From positions 1 to 12,446 of the forward strand of contig JARGOI010000041.1 in NCBI GenBank assembly GCA_029212275.1: 12,446 nt of DNA, written 5' to 3'. The DNA is from Thalassolituus sp. (GTDB lineage: Bacteria > Pseudomonadota > Gammaproteobacteria > Pseudomonadales > Oceanobacteraceae). A program made the position numbers and the translations under genes. Under the pieces are notes generated by a model. That model was not told the origin of the DNA. It searched no databases and was given only the letters and a program-made list of their open reading frames with translations. Shown here piece by piece: positions 1 to 6,036 of the stretch (the stretch's first letter is position 1; each line of letters opens with the position of its first letter).

Positions 1-1288
1 TGGCCTCCGGCGAAATCCCAGAGAGCATCAACATGGGTACAAAAATCGGGGCCAACAGGGCCCATTTAGCGCTGCCACTGCCAATCAGTAAGTTGATTAA
101 TGCGGCTACGACAATAAAGGCCAGCAATAAAACTTCCGACGGCAAGTCCCAGCTTTTTAACAGTTGTGCTCCTTCGATGGCCGAAATAATACCCAGCTGA
201 CTCCATGAAAAATAGGCCACAAACTGCGCCGCAAAAAACATCAAGACTAAATAACCCGCCATCGATGCCATGCTACTTTCCATTGCATTTATTAGTTCAC
301 TCAGACTTTGCCAGCGCCCTGAAGCGCGCGCGAAGATTAATCCGCACAAAAGTGCATAAACACTGATAATAACCACGATGCCTTTAATAAAGGGCGAACT
401 TAATATCTCACCCGACGTACTGCGCAACACGCCCTCTGTTGGAAATAATCCAGCAAATAAAAGTCCAACAAACAACACACTGAAGACACCAACCATTTTT
501 ATGGCACGAGCATCATTAGGAGTAACGGTGTCGGTATCACTTTCTATAGATTTATCCGTGTCGTCTAAATCACTGAAAGACAACCTTGGCTCTACCCATT
601 GGCGTGTCACCCAAGCGCCAACAAGGGTAATCAACAGCGTAGACGCGATCATAAAGTAGTAATTGGCGGCAACGCTGACTTGGTAATCAGGATCGACAAT
701 ATGTGCGGCCTCGGTTGAAATGCCGGATAAAATCGCATCAAACGGACCCAACAATAAGTTGGCGCTGTAGCCTCCAGAAACGCCTGCAAACGCCGCTGCA
801 ATGCCAGCTAAGGGATGTCTACCAGCGATCTTAAACACGATCGCAGCAAGAGGAATTAATATTACATAACCGGAATCTGCCGCCAAACTCGACATCACCC
901 CCACAAAAACAACCACCAGCGTGAGTTTCATTCCATGGGCGCGACGCACGACCGAGCGTAACAGTACATCAAACAAGCCACTTTGTTCGGCCACGCCAAT
1001 GCCCAACATAGCCACCAGCACCGTTCCGACTGGCGCAAACTGAGTGAAGTTACTGACCGTAGAGGTTAATATTTGATGCAATCCATCAGTACTGAGTAAA
1101 TTGACGGCACGAATGCTTTCGCCCGTGAGTGGATGGGTGCTGCTCAAGCCAAGCAAAGATGCCACGGCCGACAACAGCAACATCAGACCAGCAAGATACA
1201 CAAACAACAGCGTTGGATGCGGAAGACGATTCCCAAAACGTTCAAGACGATTAAGAAAACGATAAATAAGAGGTTGAGACGTCGGCAT
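1..1288 (-). CDS. AbgT-family transporter, partial (C-terminus beyond the left edge)
   Basis: An inner-membrane transporter of the AbgT family. Members have been described as p-aminobenzoyl-glutamate importers (E. coli AbgT) and as sulfonamide/antimetabolite exporters (MtrF, YdaH). Reading leftward from ATG 1288 the frame stays open for 429 codons to the window edge; full-length members are about 510-530 residues, so roughly the last fifth is missing. Visible family traits are the N-terminal RFLNRLERFGNRLPHP segment just before the first membrane helix, a LAADSGYVILIPL helix around residue 138 (Asp138), and the signature GSGSAKWA at residues 403-410 near the edge. Most of the protein is hydrophobic helices, broken by a hydrophilic Asp/Ser/Thr-rich loop around residues 240-255. 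The start is fixed by an in-frame TAA three codons upstream and by the conserved N-terminus, although no good Shine-Dalgarno is visible. The family is clear; the substrate and direction of transport cannot be read from sequence. Confidence 0.9.
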   Translation of the reverse strand, partial: MPTSQPLIYRFLNRLERFGNRLPHPTLLFVYLAGLMLLLSAVASLLGLSSTHPLTGESIRAVNLLSTDGLHQILTSTVSNFTQFAPVGTVLVAMLGIGVAEQSGLFDVLLRSVVRRAHGMKLTLVVVFVGVMSSLAADSGYVILIPLAAIVFKIAGRHPLAGIAAAFAGVSGGYSANLLLGPFDAILSGISTEAAHIVDPDYQVSVAANYYFMIASTLLITLVGAWVTRQWVEPRLSFSDLDDTDKSIESDTDTVTPNDARAIKMVGVFSVLFVGLLFAGLFPTEGVLRSTSGEILSSPFIKGIVVIISVYALLCGLIFARASGRWQSLSELINAMESSMASMAGYLVLMFFAAQFVAYFSWSQLGIISAIEGAQLLKSWDLPSEVLLLAFIVVAALINLLIGSGSAKWALLAPIFVPMLMLSGISPEA

Positions 1289-1313
1289 AGGGTTTTAGCA
1301 CAGTGGAACAGTG

Positions 1314-1346
1314 ACTTTTGAGCCTATCTCAACGCAACTCAAAAGT
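1314..1346. promoter_or_regulatory. Perfect 9-bp inverted repeat upstream of the AbgT gene
   Basis: ACTTTTGAG (1314-1322) and CTCAAAAGT (1338-1346) are perfect reverse complements separated by 15 bases. The inner part is duplicated: CTCAA also occurs at 1328-1332, ten bases before its copy at 1338-1342, so TTGAG (1318-1322) can pair with either. The element lies 26-58 bases upstream of the AbgT-family start codon and after the htpX terminator. This suggests a leader hairpin or a regulator site for the transporter gene. No regulator gene is adjacent, so the role is inference. Confidence 0.4.
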
Positions 1347-1430
1347 GTAATCAGCATTGCTGCTTTGTGGCGCAAACCGTCATGATTGCTAATAAATTTG
1401 GCTATGGGATGGAATGAAATGAGTGTGCAT

Positions 1431-1456
1431 AAAAAAACCGGCCATGGCCGGTTTTT
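1431..1456 (-). terminator. Intrinsic terminator of htpX
   Basis: A perfect GC-rich palindrome CCGGCCATGGCCGG (1438-1451) is flanked by seven A on the left (1431-1437) and five T on the right (1452-1456). It starts 22 bases beyond the htpX stop codon. On the minus strand the stem is followed by a run of T, a classic Rho-independent terminator for htpX, separating it from the AbgT gene downstream. The symmetric A and T tracts mean it could work in both directions. Confidence 0.9.
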
Positions 1457-1478
1457 AGAGTGCATCAAATTTAAACGC

Positions 1479-2366
1479 TTATTTCGCACCGTAGCGTTGT
1501 TTTAACGCCTCAATACGCACGTTCAATGGTGGGTGAGTCGAGAACAAGGCGGCAAATTTACCTTCCCCACGAATACCAAATGCCACTAACTCTCCTTGCA
1601 ATTCGCTGGGTTGGTCATAAGACTCTTGCAGACGCGCAAGAGCCGAGGCCATGGCCGCAGGACTCACTAATTCAGCCCCTGCTTGGTCGGCACGAAATTC
1701 ACGACGACGACTAAACCACGCGACAATCGTCGAGGCCAAAATACCCAGAATAATTTCAGAAACGATGGTCGCAACAAAGAAACCGATACCTGGACCATTT
1801 TCGTTTTTGAAAATCGCCTTATCAACAAAGTTACCAATGATACGTGCAAAGAACATCACAAAGGCGTTCACAACGCCCTGAATCAGCGCCAGAGTAATCA
1901 TATCACCATTGGCAACGTGGCCAATTTCGTGACCCAGTACGGCTTTCACTTCTTCTTTATTCATACGTTGCAGCAAGCCCGTCGAGACCGCGACAAGCGC
2001 ATTATTACGGTTCCAACCGGTGGCAAACGCGTTGGGTGCATCCGAATGGAAAATACCGACTTCGGGCATACCAATACCGGCTTTATCAGCAAGTTCTTTC
2101 ACAGTGCTCTGCAACCACTGTTCGCTGGCATTGCTGGGCTGCTCGATCAACTGAACTCGCATACCCCGTTTCGCCATAAATTTTGATAAAAATAGCGAAA
2201 TGATTGATCCGACCATACCGAAGATCAAACAGAAAATGAGCAAAGACTGTAAATTCAAATCACCATTTTGCTGAAAGTAACTGTCCACGCCCAATAAGCG
2301 TAAGGTGATACTTGCTACAAAAATCACCGCAAGGTTGGTCGCTAAAAACAATGCTATGCGCATCAT
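1479..2366 (-). CDS. htpX: Membrane zinc metalloprotease HtpX
   Basis: HtpX is an M48-family inner-membrane protease that degrades misfolded or damaged membrane proteins, working alongside FtsH; in E. coli it is a heat-shock gene. The 295-residue product begins MMRIALFLATNLAV and has two N-terminal transmembrane segments (about residues 3-25 and 40-60), the zinc motif HEIGH at residues 146-150, two further hydrophobic helices (about 160-178 and 195-218), and the third zinc ligand Glu223 in the REFRADQAGAELV segment. The C-terminal STHPPLNVRIEAL is also typical, and length matches E. coli HtpX (about 293). I chose ATG 2366: a GGAG Shine-Dalgarno lies nine bases upstream and homologues begin with MMRIALF. 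A TTG five codons earlier overlaps that ribosome site and is unlikely. The gene appears monocistronic: a terminator follows it and a candidate sigma-32 promoter precedes it. Confidence 0.97.
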   Translation of the reverse strand: MMRIALFLATNLAVIFVASITLRLLGVDSYFQQNGDLNLQSLLIFCLIFGMVGSIISLFLSKFMAKRGMRVQLIEQPSNASEQWLQSTVKELADKAGIGMPEVGIFHSDAPNAFATGWNRNNALVAVSTGLLQRMNKEEVKAVLGHEIGHVANGDMITLALIQGVVNAFVMFFARIIGNFVDKAIFKNENGPGIGFFVATIVSEIILGILASTIVAWFSRRREFRADQAGAELVSPAAMASALARLQESYDQPSELQGELVAFGIRGEGKFAALFSTHPPLNVRIEALKQRYGAK

Positions 2367-2408
2367 GGCTTTCTTCTCCAAGAATGTTAACTGGCTTTAT
2401 GATTGCTT

Positions 2409-2437
2409 AAATGGGGCAATTACTCCACAAATACAAT
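2409..2437 (-). promoter_or_regulatory. Candidate sigma-32 (heat-shock) promoter for htpX
   Basis: On the minus strand the -10 box CCCCATTT (2409-2416) matches the sigma-32 consensus CCCCATnT exactly. ATTGTA (2432-2437) lies 15 bases upstream and matches the -35 consensus CTTGAA at four of six positions. The -10 box ends 42 bases before the htpX start codon. Known heat-shock control of htpX in E. coli supports the reading; the weak -35 box is the main doubt. Confidence 0.5.
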
Positions 2438-2550
2438 TGCTGCCAATGTAAAAAATTGTGAGCTCAGTTTTGTTACTGGCGGCGAGGATTCACGGTGGTG
2501 AAAAAATAACTAAACCTTGATCTAAAAATAGCAATAAGTGGCCAATGCCC

Positions 2551-2579
2551 TTCGCAACTGCCTGTTTTCACGTTATCAT
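2551..2579 (+). promoter_or_regulatory. Candidate sigma-70 promoter of the thiamine salvage operon
   Basis: TTCGCA (2551-2556, four of six matches to TTGACA) is followed by a 17-base spacer and TATCAT (2574-2579, five of six matches to TATAAT). Transcription would start near 2585, at the very beginning of the TPP aptamer, so almost no RNA would precede the riboswitch. The placement fits well, but the exact start is uncertain because the 5' strand of P1 may begin at 2582. Confidence 0.45.
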
Positions 2580-2580
2580 C

Positions 2581-2709
2581 ACTCTTGCCCAGGGGGAGGT
2601 CTGCAAAGACCTGAGATTAGCTTATCTGGCATCTCTGAATTATTCAGAAGTGCCCTAGCTTAAACCCCGGAACCTGATCCGGTTAGTACCGGCGTAGGAA
2701 TGGGAGAGC
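2581..2709 (+). promoter_or_regulatory. TPP riboswitch (THI element)
   Basis: This is a thiamine-pyrophosphate aptamer in the leader of the thiamine salvage operon. The conserved core ACCTGATCCGGTTAGTACC plus GGCGTAGGAA (2672-2700) is nearly identical to the THI-box consensus, and CTGAGA follows the P3 hairpin AGGTCT-GCAA-AGACCT. P2 pairs GGGG (about 2592-2595) with CCCC (2665-2668). P5 pairs CCGG (2679-2682) with CCGG (2689-2692). P1 pairs CTCT and CCCA (2582-2585, 2588-2591) with TGGGAGAG (2701-2708). A long facultative P3a arm fills about 2615-2663, with GGCA/TGCC pairing and an inner TCTGAA/TTCAGA hairpin. TPP riboswitches normally lower expression of thiamine synthesis and uptake genes when TPP is plentiful; about 130 bases of expression platform separate this one from the first start codon. 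Confidence 0.96.
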
Positions 2710-2785
2710 CATACTTCTTTGCGCTCGTCACTTCTTCTACAGAACCAGTCATGGTTTTGCTACGCATTACGCCGGGTTTTTCTTT
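2689..2785 (+). promoter_or_regulatory. Candidate riboswitch expression platform
   Basis: CCGGCGTA (2689-2696), inside the aptamer core, is perfectly complementary to TACGCCGG (2768-2775). The latter is directly followed by G, five T, C and three T (2776-2785). Inside the long loop, AGAGCCAT (2705-2712) can pair with ATGGTTTT (2751-2758), and GCGTAG (2692-2697) can alternatively pair with CTACGC (2760-2765). These pairings exclude the folded aptamer, so this is a plausible switching element. Which conformation turns expression off cannot be decided by eye. Confidence 0.45.
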
Positions 2786-2788
2786 CAA

Positions 2789-2815
2789 CCAATATTGCCA
2801 ATATTGCCAATATCG
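2789..2815 (+). repeat. Triple 9-bp tandem repeat in the operon leader
   Basis: Three head-to-tail copies of a 9-base unit: CCAATATTG (2789-2797), CCAATATTG (2798-2806) and CCAATATCG (2807-2815). The block ends 11 bases before the AGGA ribosome site of the receptor gene. The last copy can form a small hairpin, TTGCC (2804-2808) with GGCAA (2815-2819). It could be slippage-prone, a protein or RNA binding site, or part of the switching platform. The repeat is plain; its role is unknown. Confidence 0.7.
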
Positions 2816-2836
2816 GCAAGGTTAACAGGACAACCC

Positions 2837-4936
2837 ATGATTTTTTTAAGAAACATATCCACTCTCGCAGCTGCCATTGCCGTGAGTGCCTTTGTGCCGT
2901 CACTGCAAGCCAACGAAGCAGACGATCAAATAATAGATATCATTACCGTCACCGCCGATTTCCGCAAAACCGATGTACAAATCATCCCCGAAGCCACCAC
3001 GGTGGTGGGTGGTGCCGACATCGAAGCACGTAGCGCTGAGCACCTAGAGCAAGTATTAAGCTTCGCACCTAACGTGAATTTCTCCTCCGGTGCATCGCGC
3101 GGCCGTTTTTATCAAATTCGTGGTATCGGCGAACGCAGTCAATTCGTTGATCCTGTGAATCCCTCGGTGGGTTTGATCATTGATGGCATCGACATGACCG
3201 GTCTTGGCGGTGCGGCTACCTTATTTGATGTCGAACAAGTCGAAGTGCTGCGCGGCCCACAAGGCACGCGTTTTGGTGCCAACGCGTTGGCGGGTGTTAT
3301 CAATATTCGCAGTAATGCTCCCACCGAACAGACCGAAGGCTATGTCTCTGCCCGTGCCGGCAACTATGATAGCTACGGTTTAGGTGCCGCCGTATCTGGC
3401 TCCATTTCCGACAAAGTACAAGGCCGAATTGCCGTGCAAGGCTTTCAGTCTGACGGTTATATCGACAACACGTTTTTAAACCGCGATGACACCAACAACG
3501 TCGACGAAATCATTGCGCGCGGCAAGTTAGCCTATCAATTAGATGAGCAAACCGATGTCGGCCTGACCTATTTGTATGCCGATATCGACAACGGCTACGA
3601 CGCTTTTAGTCTCGACAACAGCCGCACCACCTTTTCCGACCAACCCGGTATTGATGCCCAAGACACCAACGCCTTGGCGCTGAATATTGATCATGACTTT
3701 AACGATGCGGTGACTTTGCAATCGGTAATCACAGGCAGCTGGTCGGATGTGGTTTATAGCTATGATGAGGATTGGTCTTACGTAGGTATTGCTCCTGCGT
3801 TGGAGTACAGTTCGTTTGATGAATACTTACGTAATTATCAACGCCAATCCATCGATTTGCGCTTATTGTCCGGTGAAAACGGTCGTATTTTTAACGGTCA
3901 GAGTGACTGGGTACTCGGTTTGTACGTGATGCAGCGCAACGAAGACCTAACACGTAACTACACCTACGACTCGCAATTCAATAGCGATTTGAATACCGCC
4001 TCCATCGCAACTTATGGCGAACTCAGCACCGACCTAAATAGCACCTTGCGCTTAATCAGTGGCGTGCGCATTGAGCGTTGGACCAACGATTATGATGACA
4101 ATAATGGCTTGGACGAAGCCACCGGCGAAACTATGTTGGGTGGTAAAATCACTTTAGAAGCGCTACTCAATAATTATCATATGACTTATGTTTCGGTTGC
4201 TCGTGGCTACAAAGCCGGAGGCATTAATACCGATCCAGATATTTCTGAAGACAATCGAATTTTCGATGCCGAATACAACAACACGCTGGAAGTTGGATTA
4301 AAATCATCGTTACTGGATGATGGCCTGACTACCCGCGTTGCCGCGTTTTATATTCAGCGCAAAGATCAGCAAGTAAAAAGCTCCTACGCGGTGTTAGATG
4401 ACACGGGCAAACCGATTAGCTTCCAAGACTATCTCGCCAACGCCGCCGAAGGTCGCAATTACGGACTTGAATTAGAATCTAACTGGCAGCTCAATCACTG
4501 GCTCAATTGGGAGCTGAGTTACGGCTATCTGATCACTGAGTTTGTCGACTATAACTACACCAATGACGATGGTGAATTTAACAAAGACGGACGCGCTCAG
4601 GCGCACGCCCCGCAATACAGTGCGGCGACCGCTCTCACCTTTGACCTCACCGATGCTTTATCCATTCGTCTGGAAAGCGAAGCCAAAGATCAGTTTTATT
4701 TCTCCGACAGTCATGATGAAAAATCCAAAGCCTATGTCTTATGGAATGCCCGCGTGGCTTACGATCAACCTACCTACAGCGTCGCCCTTTACGGTCGTAA
4801 TTTGACGGATCAGGATGTGGAAGTCCGCGGCTTTGGTGGCTTTGGTAATGACCCGCGTAATGGCTATGAAACCAATCGTTATGTGCAATATGGCGAGCCA
4901 TTAACCTATGGCTTAGAAGGCAAGTTGTACTTTTAA
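2837..4936 (+). CDS. TonB-dependent outer-membrane receptor, probably for thiamine or a thiamine derivative
   Basis: A 699-residue TonB-dependent receptor, energised by TonB-ExbB-ExbD. It begins with a signal peptide (residues 1-25, hydrophobic core then SLQA, cleavage before NEADD). A TonB-box-like segment IITVTA follows at about 35-40, then the plug domain (about 45-165, including VEVLRGPQGTRFGANALAGVINI), then a 22-strand-type barrel with alternating aromatic strands ending in GLEGKLYF, the C-terminal Phe typical of outer-membrane proteins. ATG 2837 was chosen because it opens the signal peptide and has AGGA six bases upstream; an in-frame TTG at 2795 would extend the signal peptide unnaturally and falls in the repeat. 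By similarity alone it would be called a generic siderophore receptor. The TPP riboswitch upstream and the thiamine genes downstream point to thiamine instead. It starts the operon; the next gene is 26 bases away. Confidence 0.9.
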   Translation: MIFLRNISTLAAAIAVSAFVPSLQANEADDQIIDIITVTADFRKTDVQIIPEATTVVGGADIEARSAEHLEQVLSFAPNVNFSSGASRGRFYQIRGIGERSQFVDPVNPSVGLIIDGIDMTGLGGAATLFDVEQVEVLRGPQGTRFGANALAGVINIRSNAPTEQTEGYVSARAGNYDSYGLGAAVSGSISDKVQGRIAVQGFQSDGYIDNTFLNRDDTNNVDEIIARGKLAYQLDEQTDVGLTYLYADIDNGYDAFSLDNSRTTFSDQPGIDAQDTNALALNIDHDFNDAVTLQSVITGSWSDVVYSYDEDWSYVGIAPALEYSSFDEYLRNYQRQSIDLRLLSGENGRIFNGQSDWVLGLYVMQRNEDLTRNYTYDSQFNSDLNTASIATYGELSTDLNSTLRLISGVRIERWTNDYDDNNGLDEATGETMLGGKITLEALLNNYHMTYVSVARGYKAGGINTDPDISEDNRIFDAEYNNTLEVGLKSSLLDDGLTTRVAAFYIQRKDQQVKSSYAVLDDTGKPISFQDYLANAAEGRNYGLELESNWQLNHWLNWELSYGYLITEFVDYNYTNDDGEFNKDGRAQAHAPQYSAATALTFDLTDALSIRLESEAKDQFYFSDSHDEKSKAYVLWNARVAYDQPTYSVALYGRNLTDQDVEVRGFGGFGNDPRNGYETNRYVQYGEPLTYGLEGKLYF

Positions 4937-4962
4937 TAAACGCATTACAAAGGATAAACAAG

Positions 4963-5229
4963 ATGATCATTTCTGTAGAAATCAGTAAGTATCCGCTCGC
5001 CGATGAGTACATTCCAGCCATAAAAAGCTTTATCGATCGTATGAACGCGGTCGAGGGTTTGAGCATAGTCACCAACACCATGAGCACTCAGGTATTCGGC
5101 GATCACGATTTAGTGATGAACACTTTGCGCGATGAAATGAAACTGAGCTGGGAAACTTTCGGCAAGTCGATTTTTGTCTGTAAGTTTATTGGGGCGAATT
5201 TAGATCCGGCCACTAATCCGCACGGCTGA
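4963..5229 (+). CDS. Small thiamine-binding protein (YkoF/MTH1187-like, Thiamine_BP family)
   Basis: An 88-residue soluble protein resembling the Thiamine_BP family (single-domain MTH1187/YqgV type, and each half of B. subtilis YkoF, which binds thiamine and its pyrimidine precursor). Typical features are the first strand ISVEISKYPLADEYIPAI (about residues 3-20), the central STQVFGDHDLVM (about 41-52), and the last strand FGKSIFVCKF (about 66-75). The family has a ferredoxin-like fold and usually oligomerises. No signal peptide or membrane segment is visible, so it should be cytosolic. An AAGGA site lies eight bases before ATG 4963, and the gene is 26 bases behind the receptor, so they are co-transcribed. 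In this operon it may buffer or deliver thiamine or HMP after import; that is inferred from family and context. The C-terminus (LDPATNPHG) is short and polar. Confidence 0.8.
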   Translation: MIISVEISKYPLADEYIPAIKSFIDRMNAVEGLSIVTNTMSTQVFGDHDLVMNTLRDEMKLSWETFGKSIFVCKFIGANLDPATNPHG

Positions 5230-5346
5230 TCAAAGGATAACTCTACGACGAAGCGGAAATCAGAGGTTGCCGATTTCTGACGATCAGCGGGCATCTGTGC
5301 CATGGATGGCACAGCTGAGCATACAGGGACGTACTGGCTGCGTCCC
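5225..5346. repeat. Cluster of inverted repeats (REP-like intergenic element) between the binding-protein gene and pnuT
   Basis: The 168-base gap holds no gene but several hairpins in a row. GCTGATC (5225-5231) pairs with GATCAGC (5282-5288), enclosing CGGAAATC (5254-5261) with GATTTCTG (5272-5279, one G-U). Then comes a tight stem CTGTGCCA (5295-5302), loop TGGA, TGGCACAG (5307-5314), then GGGACG (5326-5331) with CGTCCC (5341-5346). The wording of the last two hairpins (GCCATGGATGGC, and CAGGGACG with CGTCCCGCC) resembles dispersed intergenic repeats I recall from marine gammaproteobacteria. Since it sits inside an operon it may stabilise or attenuate the transcript. No T-run follows, so it is not an obvious terminator. 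Family membership needs a genome-wide search. Confidence 0.6.
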
Positions 5347-5397
5347 GCCTAGTATCAACCAGGGCATAAGCTACTAAAGATATTTAAGGAAACAAAC

Positions 5398-6033
5398 ATG
5401 CTCGACACCATCATCACCGGCGCGCTCGATTACGCGCAAGCCATGAGCCACTGGGAAACCACTGCGGTACTTCTCGGTGTCGCCTACCTGATATTGGCCA
5501 TGCGTCAAAGCCAGTGGTGTTGGTACGCCGCATTTGGTAGCACCGCCATTTTTAGTTGGTTGTTTTTCGATGTCAGCCTACTGATGGAATCGGCTTTGAA
5601 CGTTTATTACTTAGCGATGGCGATTTACGGCTGGATGAGTTGGCGCGGCGGCTTAAATGGCACTGTAAAAACACATCAACAGGTCGAGTTATCAATCCAG
5701 AGTTGGGAATGGCAGCAACATGGTTTCGCGATTGGCGGGGTGGTGTTATTGAGTTTAATAAGCGGTTGGTTATTGACGGAAAATACCGGTGCCGTGATGC
5801 CCTATCTCGACTCTTTCACTACCTGGGGCGCGGTGCTCACGACATGGATGGTGACACGCAAAGTGCTGGAGAATTGGTTGTATTGGGTCGTCATTGATGC
5901 AGCGGCAATCATCTTATACATTGATCGTGAGCTCTATCTGACAGCCTTGCTCATGGCCTTCTACGTCGTCTTAGCTGTGGTAGGTTGGTTTATGTGGAAA
6001 GCGGACTATCATCAACAAGCTGCGGTGGCGTAA
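5398..6033 (+). CDS. pnuT: PnuT-type thiamine transporter (PnuC family)
   Basis: An inner-membrane vitamin transporter of the PnuC (SWEET-like fold) family, 211 residues with about seven hydrophobic segments (roughly 20-35, 41-58, 63-82, 107-125, 136-154, 157-175, 178-199). Family landmarks are YLAMAIYGWMSWRGG (about 71-85) and ENWLYWVVIDAAAIILY (about 158-174), the latter matching the conserved Trp-rich and Asp-containing helix. PnuC itself carries nicotinamide riboside, whereas PnuT members carry thiamine by facilitated diffusion and rely on phosphorylation for retention. The TPP riboswitch, thiamine-binding protein and adjacent kinase support PnuT here. Start ATG 5398 has AAGGA seven bases upstream. 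The kinase gene begins three bases after its stop, implying translational coupling. Substrate is assigned from context. Confidence 0.88.
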   Translation: MLDTIITGALDYAQAMSHWETTAVLLGVAYLILAMRQSQWCWYAAFGSTAIFSWLFFDVSLLMESALNVYYLAMAIYGWMSWRGGLNGTVKTHQQVELSIQSWEWQQHGFAIGGVVLLSLISGWLLTENTGAVMPYLDSFTTWGAVLTTWMVTRKVLENWLYWVVIDAAAIILYIDRELYLTALLMAFYVVLAVVGWFMWKADYHQQAAVA

Positions 6034-6036
6034 ATC

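Noticed and set aside
1683..2186. Long open frame on the plus strand opposite htpX
   Set aside because: It lies wholly antisense to a clearly conserved gene, has no recognisable motif and no good ribosome site; its Arg/His/Asn-rich sequence is what the complement of htpX produces.
2789..2815. CRISPR-like array
   Set aside because: Units are 9 bases and directly adjacent, without spacers, and no cas genes are present.
2795..2836. TTG start giving the receptor 14 extra residues
   Set aside because: It falls within the 9-bp repeat, has no ribosome site, and would place polar residues before the signal peptide; ATG 2837 has AGGA at correct spacing.
2719..3033. Plus-strand frame overlapping the leader and the receptor's start
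   Set aside because: It runs out of frame through the signal peptide and plug of the receptor and yields an Arg/His/Cys-rich product with no family resemblance.
2837..4936. Siderophore/iron receptor assignment
   Set aside because: No Fur-box-like sequence or iron genes were seen nearby; the TPP aptamer and the thiamine genes give a better explanation, although sequence similarity alone cannot exclude iron.
5295..5346. Intrinsic terminator ahead of pnuT
   Set aside because: The hairpins lack a following T-run and the gene beyond belongs functionally to the same operon; better explained as a REP-like element.
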